Assembly (NCBI GenBank): GCA_020726505.1 | Contig: JAHLEZ010000001.1 | Location: 4,588,001 to 4,652,000 of the forward strand | Length of the DNA stretch: 64,000 nt | Source: Leptodontidium sp. MPI-SDFR-AT-0119 | Taxonomy: Eukaryota > Ascomycota > Leotiomycetes > Helotiales > Leptodontidiaceae | Direction: 5' to 3' | Part shown: positions 34,184 to 45,578 of the stretch, one piece after another | Position numbering within the stretch: the first letter of the stretch is position 1 | Layout of the letters: each line of letters begins with the position of its first letter | Program-made: the position numbers and the translations under genes | Notes under the pieces: model-generated | Told to the model about the DNA's origin: nothing | What the model saw: only the letters and a program-made list of their open reading frames with translations | Databases searched by the model: none

Positions 34184-35575
34184 ATGACGGAAGTCCAGAA
34201 TCCCCATATGCACGATCATGACCACGACACGACAGCAGCCAAACCTCGGCCAATCCCTCCACGCTCAGCTCCAGGTCTCCAGATCCCCCCGCCTTCAGCG
34301 GTTGCTCTACCACCTTCCGTGTCTGCAAGTCGGATCCGGAATTCACATCTCGCGCTGGACACATTCTCACCCGTCAATCAGAATGGCAGTTTCGAGTTCG
34401 ACCGCGTGTTGAAGAGCGGAGTGGTGTCAAAACGGACGAGAAAGACCAAGGTAAGCAAGGCAGGCCAGCATCCTCAACAAGCAATCAAGCAAGCTGCAAG
34501 CTTAAAGATTACCTACACACGGAGAATTCCCACTGACTCAAACATTCAATTTCTACAGGCTTGGAAATCCATCTACCTAGTCCTCCGACCCAACTCCCTC
34601 TCCATCTACAAGGACGCCAACGAAGACAAGCTCCGCCATAAAATCCTCCTCCAAGACCTCACAGCCGTAGCCTTCCTCAAAGACCCCAAGCAGAAACGGC
34701 AGAACGTATTCGGGCTCTTCTCCCCCTCGCGGAACTACCACCTAGAAGCCAAGTCACGGAAAGATGCAGAGGAATGGGTCGACCTCATACGCACCGAGGC
34801 GCGCATCGAGCAGGAGGAAGAGGAGATGCTGCTCGCCAGCCCAGGCGGAAATGCCACAGGATCATATTCCGGGTTCGAGAAAACCATGCAGCAACAGCAC
34901 GAGCATCGCCTTCACGACGAACGACTAGGCTCCTCCTCCCCCGAACCAAGCGACTCGATAATCCCCATACCACGCACGCAGCGAACTGAAGCGCTGGGTC
35001 TCACGGCCCAGAGGAGAGTCTCGCATACGATGGAATATTCGGGGAATGAGATCTCTGATATGTCGGATACGGATATCACGCGGCAGCGAGGCGGCTCTTC
35101 AGTCTCGATATCTGAAGACCCTATGGCTGTTAAACCTCCCTCTTCAAGACCTATGCTAGCCGCACGCAACGTCTCGCAACTATCAGGCTTCAATATGGAA
35201 GCTGCCTCGGATCCAGAACGTGTAGTCTGGCAGGGCTACCTCATGTACCTGAAATCAGCACGGGGAGTTCGTCAATGGAAAGACTACTGGGCCGTCATCC
35301 GACCGCGGACCATAGCGCTGTATAAGAACGACAGCGAGTACAGCCCAATCCTCATCATTCAAATAGCGAATGTCATTAATGCAGTTGAGATCGATCCGTT
35401 GAGTAGGACGAAGAGGCATTGCTTGCAGGTTATTACCGAGGAGAAGAGTTTTAAGTTCTGTGCCCATGGAGAGGAGGGTTTGGATACTAGTCTTGGGGCA
35501 TTGAAGAGCTTGCTAGCCAAGAGGAAGGAGGTCGAGGGGAAGGGTAGGGGGGCTGGGGTTATGGCTGGGAAGTGA
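34184..35575 (+). CDS. Tandem PH-domain protein, Opy1-like
   Basis: Predicted phosphoinositide-binding adaptor at the plasma membrane. Exons 34184-34450 and 34559-35575 give 427 aa. The 108-nt intron (GTAAGC...TTCTACAG, branch CACTGAC) has no in-frame stop and is a multiple of three, so an unspliced reading of 463 aa is also open. Removing it restores the first PH domain: LKSGVVSKRTRKTK joined to AWKSIYLVLRPNSLSIYKD, ending KDAEEWVDLIRTE. The second PH domain (about residues 310-415) reads VVWQGYLMYLKSARGVRQW to KSFKFCAHGEEG. Between them lies a Ser/Gln-rich linker. Yeast Opy1, a PI(4,5)P2 sensor, has the same two-PH layout, but orthology is inferred from architecture only. Confidence 0.85.
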   Translation: MTEVQNPHMHDHDHDTTAAKPRPIPPRSAPGLQIPPPSAVALPPSVSASRIRNSHLALDTFSPVNQNGSFEFDRVLKSGVVSKRTRKTKVSKAGQHPQQAIKQAASLKITYTRRIPTDSNIQFLQAWKSIYLVLRPNSLSIYKDANEDKLRHKILLQDLTAVAFLKDPKQKRQNVFGLFSPSRNYHLEAKSRKDAEEWVDLIRTEARIEQEEEEMLLASPGGNATGSYSGFEKTMQQQHEHRLHDERLGSSSPEPSDSIIPIPRTQRTEALGLTAQRRVSHTMEYSGNEISDMSDTDITRQRGGSSVSISEDPMAVKPPSSRPMLAARNVSQLSGFNMEAASDPERVVWQGYLMYLKSARGVRQWKDYWAVIRPRTIALYKNDSEYSPILIIQIANVINAVEIDPLSRTKRHCLQVITEEKSFKFCAHGEEGLDTSLGALKSLLAKRKEVEGKGRGAGVMAGK

Positions 35576-36862
35576 TGTTGGATATCATGCCCTGCTTTGC
35601 TCTGCTCTGCTCTACCCTTCTTGATTCTCGCTCACCGCTGGGAGAGGGGAGAGTGTACAGTACATGCGGTACAGACGTTACATATGCGTACCTAGCTGGG
35701 CTGGCTTGTATGAAGTGCTCGTCAGTCTTCTTGGCTGGGCACTCATAACTCTAACGAAACAAACGACTCTGAACGAACTACTCAACGAAGGAACGAACGA
35801 ACGAACGAAAGTCTTAACGATTCTTATGATGATGGGAGAAGAGAAAGTGGAGAAGACGAATTCTGTAAATGTAATTAATGCAATGCACGCATGGAGTTTC
35901 ATGGGGAAGCAATCAATCGATCACATGAATATAGCATAACATAACATAACATATCAGATCTTATTATATCTTGTATCACGGACCTGCCTGGTTTCTATTG
36001 GAGAGCTTGATTGTCTTTTGGGGCCGAGAGTGAGTGAATGAGTGAGTGAATGAGTGAGGCTCTGCTGTTCATGAAAATCTGTTGAAGTAGGTGTCTGGGT
36101 ATAGGTAGGTTAGCAGTGAGATATATCGCCCGCTAGTCTGTCAGTCTGTCAGTTGGTCAAAAGAATCACAAGTAACTGGCCAAACACAGCCGAAATGAAG
36201 TTTTCTCCCCTCTCAATGTCATTCTCACTATTATTCATCGCTACCTACCTAGCCCGACTCACTCAGTGGATCACTTCGCCCAGATGTGTGAAGAAGGCTT
36301 TGAGATACTATACACTACAATAGAAAACAATCAGACCAGCTACCTAGGTGTCTAGCTAATCAAAGTCCAGCTTCCGTATGTAAGCTTCTTTGTGTGTATC
36401 CATGACTGGCGGGCTGAAATCGGGTCGCAATCCCTCGAACCATAACCTCCATATGCCCCTGTGATGAGAAAAGCAAAGGTCCAAGCCGAAAGATCTCCAG
36501 ATATATGAAGACCTAGGAGCTGTTGGTTCCCGCCCTGTCATAACGCCTTGCTGTATCGAAAAGAACAGGAGAAAACAAAAGCAAGAAAGGGGGAAGAGGA
36601 AACAGAGTAATTCCAAACCGAACGCTGCGTAATTCGTCTCATCTCATTTCCTCTCGTCATATCGTAAAGTGCATCGATCGTCCTCCACACTCATATACTC
36701 AAACACGTCCATCACCAACCCAATGCATCGCAAATTCGTCGCTTAAACCAAAGCTAAGCCGAGCCAAGTATCAACAAACCCAGACCAACAAAGAAACAGA
36801 CCATCGCAAAACAAACCCAAAGCATCAGGACGAAAGACCTCGCACCAAGGCCAAGTTTGAAT
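35576..36862. other. Convergent intergenic region with microsatellites
   Basis: This lies between two converging genes and should contain both 3' UTRs. It carries simple repeats: CGAA units around 35789-35811, CATAA units around 35936-35953, GAGTGAGTGAATGAGT around 36028-36058 and GTCTGTCA around 36135-36152. No gene is supported. Confidence 0.6.
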
Positions 36863-38680
36863 TCAGAATTGCGTAGTCACATCCGCAACATGTAACTCAA
36901 CACTCTCCTCTGTAACCGCAATGCCATCTTTGACTTCCAGCGGTGCACTGCTGAATTCGCCTTGGATTAGTTCGTCGGTTTCCATAGCTGTTGATATTGA
37001 CATTGATGTTGACATCGAAGTGCAAGTAGGAGGAACAGGTAAAGCGGATTGCTCAGTTTGTATATGCTGTGCTGCTACTGGGGAGTGCATTTGCAGCATA
37101 TTGAGAGATTGCTCATTCGGTGTAGGAGGTGGTAACGCAGTAGCCGTCGCAGGCGTCTGCATACGTTGAGAAGATTCGGAGATCGAAGAGGAAAGTGATG
37201 GAGAAGGGGAGTATGAATGTCGTCTATTAACCGCTATTCCCAAGTCTGGACGAGAAGATAGGGCTTGGTGCTCGAAACTGTTTAGGATGGGCGTTGTGGG
37301 GCGGGGGATGGTGATTGAGAGGCCTGAGGATGTTAGGGTGGAGGGGCGAGTGCTGAATGTGGGTGTGAGTGGTGGTCTGGGGGAGGGTGGTGCGGTGTAG
37401 GTTGGGGATGCGGAGGGATGGACTGCTTCTGAGGCGAAGATTCCGAGGCCGAGGCCGAGGGAGGTTGGGCGGCGTTTTACTCTCTTCTTCGGAGGGAGAG
37501 TTGGTGATGATGGGTTCGAGTGGTGTTGGGTTTGGTTGGGGTCTTGATGGGGAGGTGGACGCTGTCTGGTGTTAGTATGTTGCCATTTTCACTCTGAAAA
37601 AATGATATGCTGTGAGTAGAAGTAGAGATTGCCAACTCACAGGAGATGGATTTGGTCTCAGGCCCAAATTCTGAACATGCTTAACCAGTGCAACCGGTCT
37701 CTGCTTCTGCAGATGGAACCCAAAACCCGTGATACTCGTCGCTGGTATATCACCATCCGCAATACCGTTCAAAGATAGGAAACTGCGCTCTTTCAGGGAA
37801 GGTCGGCAGAAGTGGCAGCATTTGAATTGGCACTCGCCACCTTGGAGGGGGAACCAGGGCTTCAGACCGTCGTTGTTGCTGGGGGAGACTGGTGGGATGG
37901 GGAGACCAGGTGGTGGATTTGGGTGTGGAGTCCGAGTTGGAGTTGGAAGGGGACGATTTTCGTAGAATGCTTCGGGGAAGTCGGGGGAGTCGGGGGAGTC
38001 TGGTTGGGAGAGTTGGTCAAGTACCTGTGGATGTTAGTCACTCTTCCCAGTAAAGGTAGCAGAGGAGATGGTGAGAAGGAAGGGCTTGACATGGACTGTG
38101 CAACTGGTGTCAGTAACTTACATGGGCTCTTTGTGCAAGAACGATCTTCAGTTGCTCTGGAGTGTAGCTCTTCATGGCTTCATCACTTATCTCAGTCAGG
38201 AAGCTCAATTTGTCAGCTCTCGCTGCCGCGCTCCTCTTGCGGGGAGATATTGACTCTGGCAGGATGTCACAGAACTTATCCAGCTTTTCCTATAAAACGA
38301 GATCACAATATCAGCAATGCTTCTTCTACGAGCATGGAAGAATTTTAGGGGAAAGGTGGGGGCATGTGGGTGCGCTGCGGGCAAATGCTGACCTCGAATC
38401 CATTCTCCATATCCTCATCCAACAGCAGCTCGCGGTCTTGAGTACAGCGGTACAACCATCCAAAAGATCCTACACGGAGACAAAGCGCGCAGCGAAAGTC
38501 TTCTGTGTAGAGACGCGTCGTGGTTAGATGGGTACATTGGCCGTTGCCGCCATTCTTGCGCGTGCGGGTTGCAGGTGCTGGGAGAGCTGAGATTGTGGAG
38601 CGGCGAGGAGAGGGAGGAGCTTGGTCTGTGACTGTCGCCATCGTAGGCAGAGCTTGTGCGGTGTTGGGATCAGTTTGCAT
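36863..38680 (-). CDS. Cys-rich protein of unknown function, four exons
   Basis: Exons 38393-38680, 38122-38289, 37641-38024 and 36863-37561 give about 512 aa. Every join is phase 0 and keeps good coding character. The last exon uses the second of two nearby acceptors (GACAG) to stay in frame. Two Cys clusters may bind zinc: QCTHLTTTRLYTEDF followed by RCALCLRVG...YRC, and GGECQFKCCHFCRPSLKER. Between them a basic helix-prone part (SPRKRSAAARADKLSFLTE) precedes EQLKIVLAQRAH. The C-terminal third is Pro/Ser-rich with KKRVKRRP, a possible nuclear localisation signal. The start at 38680 (MQTDPN) is a choice: in-frame ATGs exist further up to 39028, which would add up to 116 residues. No family recognised. 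Confidence 0.75.
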
Positions 38681-40279
38681 CTCGAGAGTTGGGTGATCGA
38701 GATGATGCGGTAATGGTGAGCTTCGGAAGGGCTCGTGGTGGTTGTTGATGTTCACAAGCGAGCCCAACTTTTTGGTCGGGTGCCTAGCTGTCGCTTCAAA
38801 CGTGACTTTCGTCAAAGATGCCAATCTTGCAAAGACATTTGTGACCTGAGGGACTGGATGTAATTTGATATCCGCTTTGAGATTCTTTTTCAGGTTCGGT
38901 CTATAGGCTTTGAGGTGGAATGAAGACATGTGGAGACTTTTTAATTTCATTGTTGACTCATCCACTGGATTTGAGAAAGAGGATAGCTTAGGAAAAAGCG
39001 TTGGTAGGTATGAATATTTATGTTCCATTTGCCTCTTGGGGTTAACGATGGTTGGCAAAGGAAGAAAATTCAAGAGTTGAAGGGAATACGGTTGTCTCTC
39101 CGTGTAAATTGAATACACCGAGGTGACATATTGAAGGATTCAATACTCTAACAACTCAGCCAACCTGGTTTGGATTTACATGGCACATGAGTACTCCTGA
39201 AGATGCAATGTCTATGACAATTAGAGCAGCATGAAAATCACCAGGCATCAAAAAGCTCAAGTCAAAGACAAACGCAAGCGAAAACAACAACAATAAGGAA
39301 AGGAGGTAAAGAGCATAAGCCCAGAAGCCCAGAAGCCCATACGAACCATATTCTCATTTCAGGTATTCTGGTGGACTCGTGGTGAGAGTAAAATCTATCG
39401 ACCAATGGTAGCATTTCTAAGTTCGATGCAGGCCAAGCCTGTTAATGAGGATATACTTTTGCCATCAACAGGGCACACGGCAAGTCCGGCTCTGCTAAAG
39501 ACCTTTATACAAGCAGCGGGATAAATTACTCCAGCGACCTGCTCCCTATGATAATGAGAAATCTTCCATGTATTGCTTTTTCCTGGCAGTATTTCACCAA
39601 TTCGCGGCTCCGGCCGGATGCCAAGCTGAGTAAGACAGTTGCCAGGAAGCTGATGAAAGAGGTTAAAGTATTATCCCAGGTCACGGAGGTAACACGAGAA
39701 GGTATCACGAAACGGTTCGCAATTCAGCATCGAAGGTTGATCAAGGCAAATAGTGTTCATGCGGTCGAGCGGACAGTATCGTCATCAATTGTCATCAATC
39801 GAATGAAGGTTTGGGGTGGGTGGTGGTTGTTGTTATTTCCTCGGTAGTCGTGGTCGTCGCCTGGCGGACAGCTCACAGCCATCTACCTGATCCCTGCTGA
39901 AATTGACGCGCCGCTAATCAATTGGCACTTCCCTCTCCGCATTGAACTCCTCACTCACTCTATCAACCAACCTCCCCTTCTGTGCTCTTGGTGATAGCAA
40001 CAACATCGCTCTACATCACCTGCCACAGTCGTCGCCTGCGAGGATAATCGCAGAATCTACAAGGTCGGTCACCATCACCAAGCTCCCTCCTTCATCCACG
40101 GCTGCACAAGAGAGAGGCCGGGTCGCATCCCAGCTTGTGTCGCGCTACCTCGGCATCCATTCAATGAGTAAACATTGGGCTGGGGAGCTCGCACTTGCGC
40201 ATCCTGTCAGCTTTATAAGAACATCTGGCTGACCTTCTGGCGCGCAGACTCCTAGAATCAACCCCCATCGGTCGGCACG
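38681..40279. promoter_or_regulatory. Divergent intergenic region
   Basis: Up to about 39028 the minus strand stays open in the frame of the Cys-rich gene. The rest (39120-40279) separates it from the Mpv17-family gene and must carry both promoters. A CT-rich leader precedes 40280. No further gene is supported. Confidence 0.5.
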
Positions 40280-41160
40280 ATGTCAGTCAAGTTCGAAAAG
40301 GATACAATTAAGCAGACCGGCAGTGTTGCCGGCGCGCTACCCTCCCTGAAGTCGGGAAAGCACGAATTGGCGGATGAGATCGGTACAGCATTGACCGGAG
40401 GAAAGAGCAGTGTTGGACAGAAGGGTTATTTGGCGGTACGTGATGGGTCTATGTGATGTGATGTGATAGATTCGATGGCAGCGTTGCTGATGACCATGAC
40501 CACCCCTTAGGCATACCTCAAGCAGCTCCAGACAAACCCCCTCCGCACAAAAATGTTGACTTCCGGTACATTGTCCGCGCTGCAAGAACTCCTCGCCTCG
40601 TGGATCGCGAAGGACATCACAAAGAGTGGGGGCTACTTCACTTCCCGAGTGCCCAAGATGGCAGCATATGGAGCTTTCATCAGTGCACCATTGGGCCATG
40701 TCCTGATTAGCATTCTCCAGAAGGTCTTCGCCGGCCGTACGAGTTTGAAGGCGAAGATCCTTCAGATCGTGTTCAGCAATTTGCTCGTACGTACAAATAT
40801 CTCCTGTCATCTAGGACAGTGACTAACAGAAAGTAGATTGCTCCCATTCAGAACAGTGTCTACCTGGTCTCAATGGCCCTTATTGCCGGCGCTAAGACTT
40901 TCCATCAAGTCCATGCGACCTGGAAAGCAGGTTTCATGCCTGTGATGAAGGTCAGCTGGGTTTCATCGCCACTGGCGTTGGCCTTTGCACAGAAATTCCT
41001 TCCCGAGCACACCTGGGTTCCCTTCTTCAACATTGTCGGGTTCTTCATTGGAACCTATGTCAACTCTGTCACAAAGAAGAAGCGTCTTGCCGCTCTCCGC
41101 AAGAGACACTTCGATGAGAACCGAAGACCGGATGAGGGGTACGGCGGGCCAAAGTATTAG
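40280..41160 (+). CDS. Mpv17/PMP22-family membrane protein
   Basis: Integral membrane protein of the peroxisome or inner mitochondrial membrane, 251 aa, possibly forming a pore or affecting membrane permeability. Exons are 40280-40435, 40511-40786 and 40837-41160, with phase-0 introns of 75 and 50 nt (branch ACTAAC in the second). The family core starts AYLKQLQTNPLRTKMLTSG and continues LASWIAKDI. Further on are AYGAFISAPLGHVLISIL, IAPIQNSVYLVSMALIAG and the signature-like segment ATWKAGFMPVMKVSWVSSP. The ending VPFFNIVGFFIGTYVNSVTKKKR is typical of Pxmp2-type proteins. A family assignment is solid; the organelle cannot be decided from sequence alone, although a Pex11-type gene lies 2.3 kb away. 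Confidence 0.9.
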
Positions 41161-41801
41161 AGGCGAGGTAGAATTAGATGGATTTTTTGAATGCGCTACG
41201 TTTTGCCGCATTCTTTTAATGCAGCTTCCCATACACGATCTAGGCGTTGACTCGGTTCTACAGCTGCCCCTTGACACGATCGATCAGAAAACGACAGGTC
41301 TGTCTTCGAGGTCCAATAGCAGTGACCAGGCGCTATTGCTTGCTCATCAATGTTACGACATGACACGAAAATCGGAAAGGTCGCAGCTACCCTTTTGTAC
41401 ATTCCATTTTATTGGTTGGCGCCCTGTCAGATATGGACTTTTTATTGGAGATTGTTTGCCTTGTACTTCGCCACGTGAAGTTACACCCTCATTGTTGAGC
41501 TGTGAGCTGCTAGTACCCACCTATGTATTCAGTAAGTGACAGCGGGATTGCTCAACGGTACATCATTTCGCCAGCGAGGTACGACGTGGCTCAGTTACTC
41601 ATGGTACATCGGTTTTCCTGCCTGTTGGTCGGGGCGTTGGAGGGGTCAAATAGTTTTGACCCCAGTCGTCCCCAATCGTCTCCATTTTTCGTACTCTACA
41701 TCGTTACGTCCCATACTCCGAATTTCTCCCCAGTACATTGATATTCAGTTTTTTCTTTCAGATAACCCGAAAATACTCTCCTTGTCCATACATCATCAAG
41801 C
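41161..41801. other. Intergenic, no gene seen
   Basis: Holds the 3' flank of the Mpv17-family gene and the promoter of the next plus-strand gene. Open frames continuing into 41802 start outside any recognised domain. Confidence 0.45.
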
Positions 41802-42734
41802 ATGGCATGGTTACCACACCAGCGGCAGTCGCCACTTCGCCAAAGAAACCCCAATGTCCCATTCTACCCCGTCATGTCAGGGCAGAGCCCACTGGCAGCA
41901 ATGCCAGGCATGGTCCCCAACACAGGACTCAATCCTATCCTCCCTCTCCAACTCGCACGCAACAATCGATTCAACAGCCCTCTCTTCACAGGGCGAGCAG
42001 CTCTCGGACCGCCCAGCGCAGGCATCCCCTTTAACTCCGCCCTCCAAAGAGGTTTCTACCCACCTGTAAACCCCGCTCTAGGTCTCGCTCCCCTCCCACC
42101 ACCTTACGACCCCTACGCATACTACCCCTATAACGACCCACGCTACTCCTCCTCATCATCCTCATGTTGCGACAACGCCTCGAACAGCAACTCCAAATCC
42201 GACTTCGACTTCAAAGTCAAGGACGTGACGGTACGTGGTAAGGCCCGCTCAGTCCGCTGCTCCTACCTCCTCGAAGCAGGGAAGTTCGAGGCCGACCTCG
42301 TTAAATATATGGACAAGAAGAAGGAAGACGACGTACCGGATAAAGTCGTCGATATGTTGATCTCGTGGATCAACCGCGAGAAGTACTCTAACCATGACCC
42401 ATTCGACGAAGTCACGCTCAACATCCTCGCTTCGAACGTCGGCTGTAAGTCTATCATGGACCACAGCTTGGGGAGGCTGAAGAGCATGCAGGATAGTATC
42501 CAGGGATCCGAGTGGGTCAGGATCATCGGCACGGTCTACCTGAGTAGCAAGGTTGATGAGGGGCTGAAGAAGTGGTTGGTGAAATACCTGAAGGAGGATA
42601 GGCGGTACGAGGAGCTTGCTGGCATCGCTAAGTTTAGGAAGATGTGTGTGGAGAGGCCGGAGGTCGAGGCGGAGTTTATGAGAGGCTTGGGGCTTTGGGT
42701 GCAGCCTGACGATAAGGGGTTGAGGACTTTGTGA
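41802..42734 (+). CDS. Hypothetical protein with helical C-terminal domain
   Basis: Single-exon ORF of 310 aa. The N-terminal 115 residues are Pro/Tyr/Asn-rich and disordered (LPPPYDPYAYYPYNDPR), ending in a Ser run and CCDN. A structured part follows from about residue 130: DVTVRGKARSVRCSYLLEAG, VVDMLISWINRE, FDEVTLNILASNVGCKS and a Lys-rich helical segment YLSSKVDEGLKKWLVKYLK. The order of a short beta-rich start followed by helices is loosely like a BTB/POZ-related fold, but I cannot confirm that. The GC-rich codon use and absence of stops support a real gene. The ATG at 41876 (MSGQSPLA) is an alternative start. Confidence 0.65.
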   Translation: MAWLPHQRQSPLRQRNPNVPFYPVMSGQSPLAAMPGMVPNTGLNPILPLQLARNNRFNSPLFTGRAALGPPSAGIPFNSALQRGFYPPVNPALGLAPLPPPYDPYAYYPYNDPRYSSSSSSCCDNASNSNSKSDFDFKVKDVTVRGKARSVRCSYLLEAGKFEADLVKYMDKKKEDDVPDKVVDMLISWINREKYSNHDPFDEVTLNILASNVGCKSIMDHSLGRLKSMQDSIQGSEWVRIIGTVYLSSKVDEGLKKWLVKYLKEDRRYEELAGIAKFRKMCVERPEVEAEFMRGLGLWVQPDDKGLRTL

Positions 42735-43488
42735 AAGATCTGGGAGGAAGTCATTGGTGTGTTGCATGCTGAATTTGCACGTGTGCTCATCACCACTACA
42801 ATACCTGGCTCGACAAGCACTTACTTACAGCTTGCTTGCTTTCTCCAAGATGGAGCAGATCAGTTGAATGACTGAATGGATGAATGAATGAACGCAATAC
42901 GTTATGTCCTTTTTTCGGGAGGCACTCTTTGTATTTTAATCGCCGTATCAACATGGATCGGCTGCTGGAGATATCCTTTTTCTGCGGGATTTTGGGACCT
43001 GGGATTGAGTGGAGTTCCGTTCATACAAACAAGGGGAGGATAACAGTACCTCTTTTTGGGGGGGGGGGGGGTCTGGAGATGTTGAATTAGCGAGTTTTAT
43101 CTTACGAATTTTATGATTTGAACGATTATGATATATTGTGATATGTTGTGGGGTGGGATGAGATGAGAAAAGATGAAGGTGATAATGATGGCCTTGTCTC
43201 TGGAGTGATGTAAGTGGTGATTATTATGCCTGTGGTCTGGGCTCTTGGAGGGTTTCTTGGATCTTGTATTCTCGTTTAGGTGATAATTGTTGTCAAATTT
43301 CCGGATACAATTTCCAGCACTCCTCCTTGCACTCGCTCACTCCACAATCATGTCTCACAAGATCTACAGTAATTAGACCGCAGTAGTTATCCGGCGAGAA
43401 GTTTTACCAGCTTCTACACTTCAAAAAAGGACAGGCCATACTCATAATCAGAAGGGGTATAATTCATTTCTATCTAACAGATCTCATC
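42735..43488. other. Convergent intergenic region with a G14 run
   Basis: Contains a run of 14 G at 43058-43071 and GAATGAATGAAT-type short repeats around 42870-42893. It probably holds both 3' UTRs. No gene was seen. Confidence 0.6.
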
Positions 43489-44418
43489 TCAACTTAAACC
43501 ACTCTTCCTCCACAACTCCTTCAACCCCGCCAAACCAGCAACACTACCCAACAGCCCCACCCAAAACTCACCCACAAGCCCTTTCTCTAAGCTCCAATGC
43601 ACCGTCAAAGGTGCATACGCCAAATTAACCACCAACTGCCTCCTCCACCTCGCCCAAAACTCCTGCTCCTCCCTCTCAGCCTCCTCCTCCCTCCCCTTCC
43701 ACTTAACCACCTTCCTCTGCTCACTCCTCTCCCGTCCCAACCTCAAAAAGTCCAATAAAACATGCACAGCCCAGAACCTCGAACTCCACACCCACGCCCT
43801 ATTCTGCTTCTCCGCACTCCAACCGCACACACCCTTCGAGCTCAAGTACGCCATGTTCTCAAGGTACTGGTACGCGATGTTGGAGAGGACCTGCACGCCC
43901 ACTATCCGACGCACGACTTGATCGCCACCATCTTGATTCCACACCCTCTTTCCCCAACTGTACATTCCCAATAACCCCCATAGGCGCGCGAAGATGCGGA
44001 AATCGGAGATCAGACTCGACAGCGCCTTTAAGCGCGCGGACACGATCAGCAGCCGCGAGGGAGGGATGTCGGACGTCGAGATGTAGAGGGTTGTGTTTGG
44101 GGGGAGGGAGATTGCTTTCTCGATCACGGAGAGTGCTTGTTGTCGGATGCGGGAGAGGGAGATGGAGGACAGGACTGAGGAGGTGAGGAGGGAGGTGTAG
44201 CAGATTGTTAAGAGGACGGTGTCGGTTCCTGAGGGCGTGGAGAGGATGCTGGAGACGCGGGTGAGGTTGGCGTCGGTTTTGGAGAGGTAGATGGGTAGCC
44301 AGGCTTGGAGGTTTCGTAGGGAGGACGGGAGTCGTGGTGGGCGTGGATGGGGGATGGGGAGGGGGATGGCTTTGTCGGGAGAGGTGTCTGCGGGTGGGAG
44401 GCCGCTGGTTTCAGACAT
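43489..44418 (-). CDS. Peroxisomal membrane protein, Pex11 family
   Basis: Single-exon protein of 309 aa resembling the Pex11C-type branch of the Pex11 family, which elongates peroxisomal membranes during division. Family-like features are the N-terminal KTDANLTRVSSILSTPSGTDT, the central SARLKALSSLISDFRIFARLWGLLGMYSWG, and VLSNIAYQYLENMAYLSSKG. The C-terminal part has RAWVWSSRFWAVHVLLDFLRLGRER, a charged stretch, and a last amphipathic segment (LAYAPLTVHWSLEKGLV, GLLGSVAGLAGLKELWR). The first 40 residues are Pro-rich. Length and segment order fit the family. Which fungal Pex11 paralogue it is remains uncertain. Confidence 0.8.
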   Translation of the reverse strand: MSETSGLPPADTSPDKAIPLPIPHPRPPRLPSSLRNLQAWLPIYLSKTDANLTRVSSILSTPSGTDTVLLTICYTSLLTSSVLSSISLSRIRQQALSVIEKAISLPPNTTLYISTSDIPPSRLLIVSARLKALSSLISDFRIFARLWGLLGMYSWGKRVWNQDGGDQVVRRIVGVQVLSNIAYQYLENMAYLSSKGVCGWSAEKQNRAWVWSSRFWAVHVLLDFLRLGRERSEQRKVVKWKGREEEAEREEQEFWARWRRQLVVNLAYAPLTVHWSLEKGLVGEFWVGLLGSVAGLAGLKELWRKSGLS

Positions 44419-45578
44419 TTTGGGGATTGTGTTTTATTGAGCCTTGGGCGAAGAGGAGAGTATTGAGATAGGACTGAGGTCAAGTGAAGTGAAGAGAAGA
44501 GAAGGAGGAAAAATAAATTATACTGGCATGTGAGTGTTGATGGTTACCGCAGGTCTGGTCTGGTGGGACGCGATAAGAAGCGATGCAGCCGATGCTCCGG
44601 GCCGAGGGATCTCGGATATTGACAGGGGGGAGCTCTTAGCTTCTGATGGGTTGACAACAACACGAAATCAAGCTTGGGGGATTAATCATCAACTGAAGCG
44701 ATCCATCTTAGATTTCATGTTGACTTTGTCGCTTATTCTTTTGCTCTGAAATGCTTTCTTGGGAGTCTTCATACTTGAATGAGTCCTCAGTCATGACTCC
44801 AGACTGATCATCGATTCACTGGTGGCCATGAGAAGTCTCTTCTGGTGCCATTCATTTACATTTCTCAATCCATTTTTGCGTTTGGTTTTGCAAAGATGCT
44901 GAGGCTGTCGTTCGGGGACGTCTCGGATATCGCTCCGGCAGTATTTTCGAGTATCCGGGCTTCCTACCCGATTCATCCACGGGTAAGGATGCAGAAATAC
45001 GGTCGTCTAATAGACGAATGTTAGTCTCCGTTTGATCTTTCCGGGTAGAGTACTATCTGTCTGACCCAGGAGTTATCCTGCCCATTCCCGTGATCTTTGC
45101 TGGCGAGAGAGAGTGTGTGTGTTCGAGGATAGAACATGTACCAGATTCAAGTATCAAGTGATAGTCGAAGCGGTGGGATGGTGCTGTAGTAACTGTACAA
45201 TTTCCGTATCATGTCATTTCAACTTCAGATCAAGCTCCGTCGAGATCGTCTTGATTCAATACTGGAGTGGCTAAGTCTTCTCTCTCTTCATACAGTGTCA
45301 AAATCATGGATTTAACGAAATATATACAAACAACAACGATAAGTTCATTAAAATCTACTACGGTGTAAAGCACACAGAAGTAATCCGCCAAAACATCTCG
45401 CAAAGAGCCACTGTAAGCTAGAACCACGAGCAAGTAGCCCATCAAAACATCTCGCAGAAAACCAACGCAGACCCATGACACAGGATAACCATAAAACCCG
45501 GCATACAGCCCTATACCGTTTCCATCTTACATCTTTCCCATTCAAAAATCCATGATCCCACACTCGCGCCCGTCTCTG
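44419..45578. other. Intergenic, with a weak 54-bp duplication
   Basis: Upstream side of the Pex11-type gene and 3' flank of the next minus-strand gene. It includes two related 28-bp segments at 45386-45413 and 45440-45467 sharing CAAAACATCTCGCA. No gene is supported. Confidence 0.5.
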
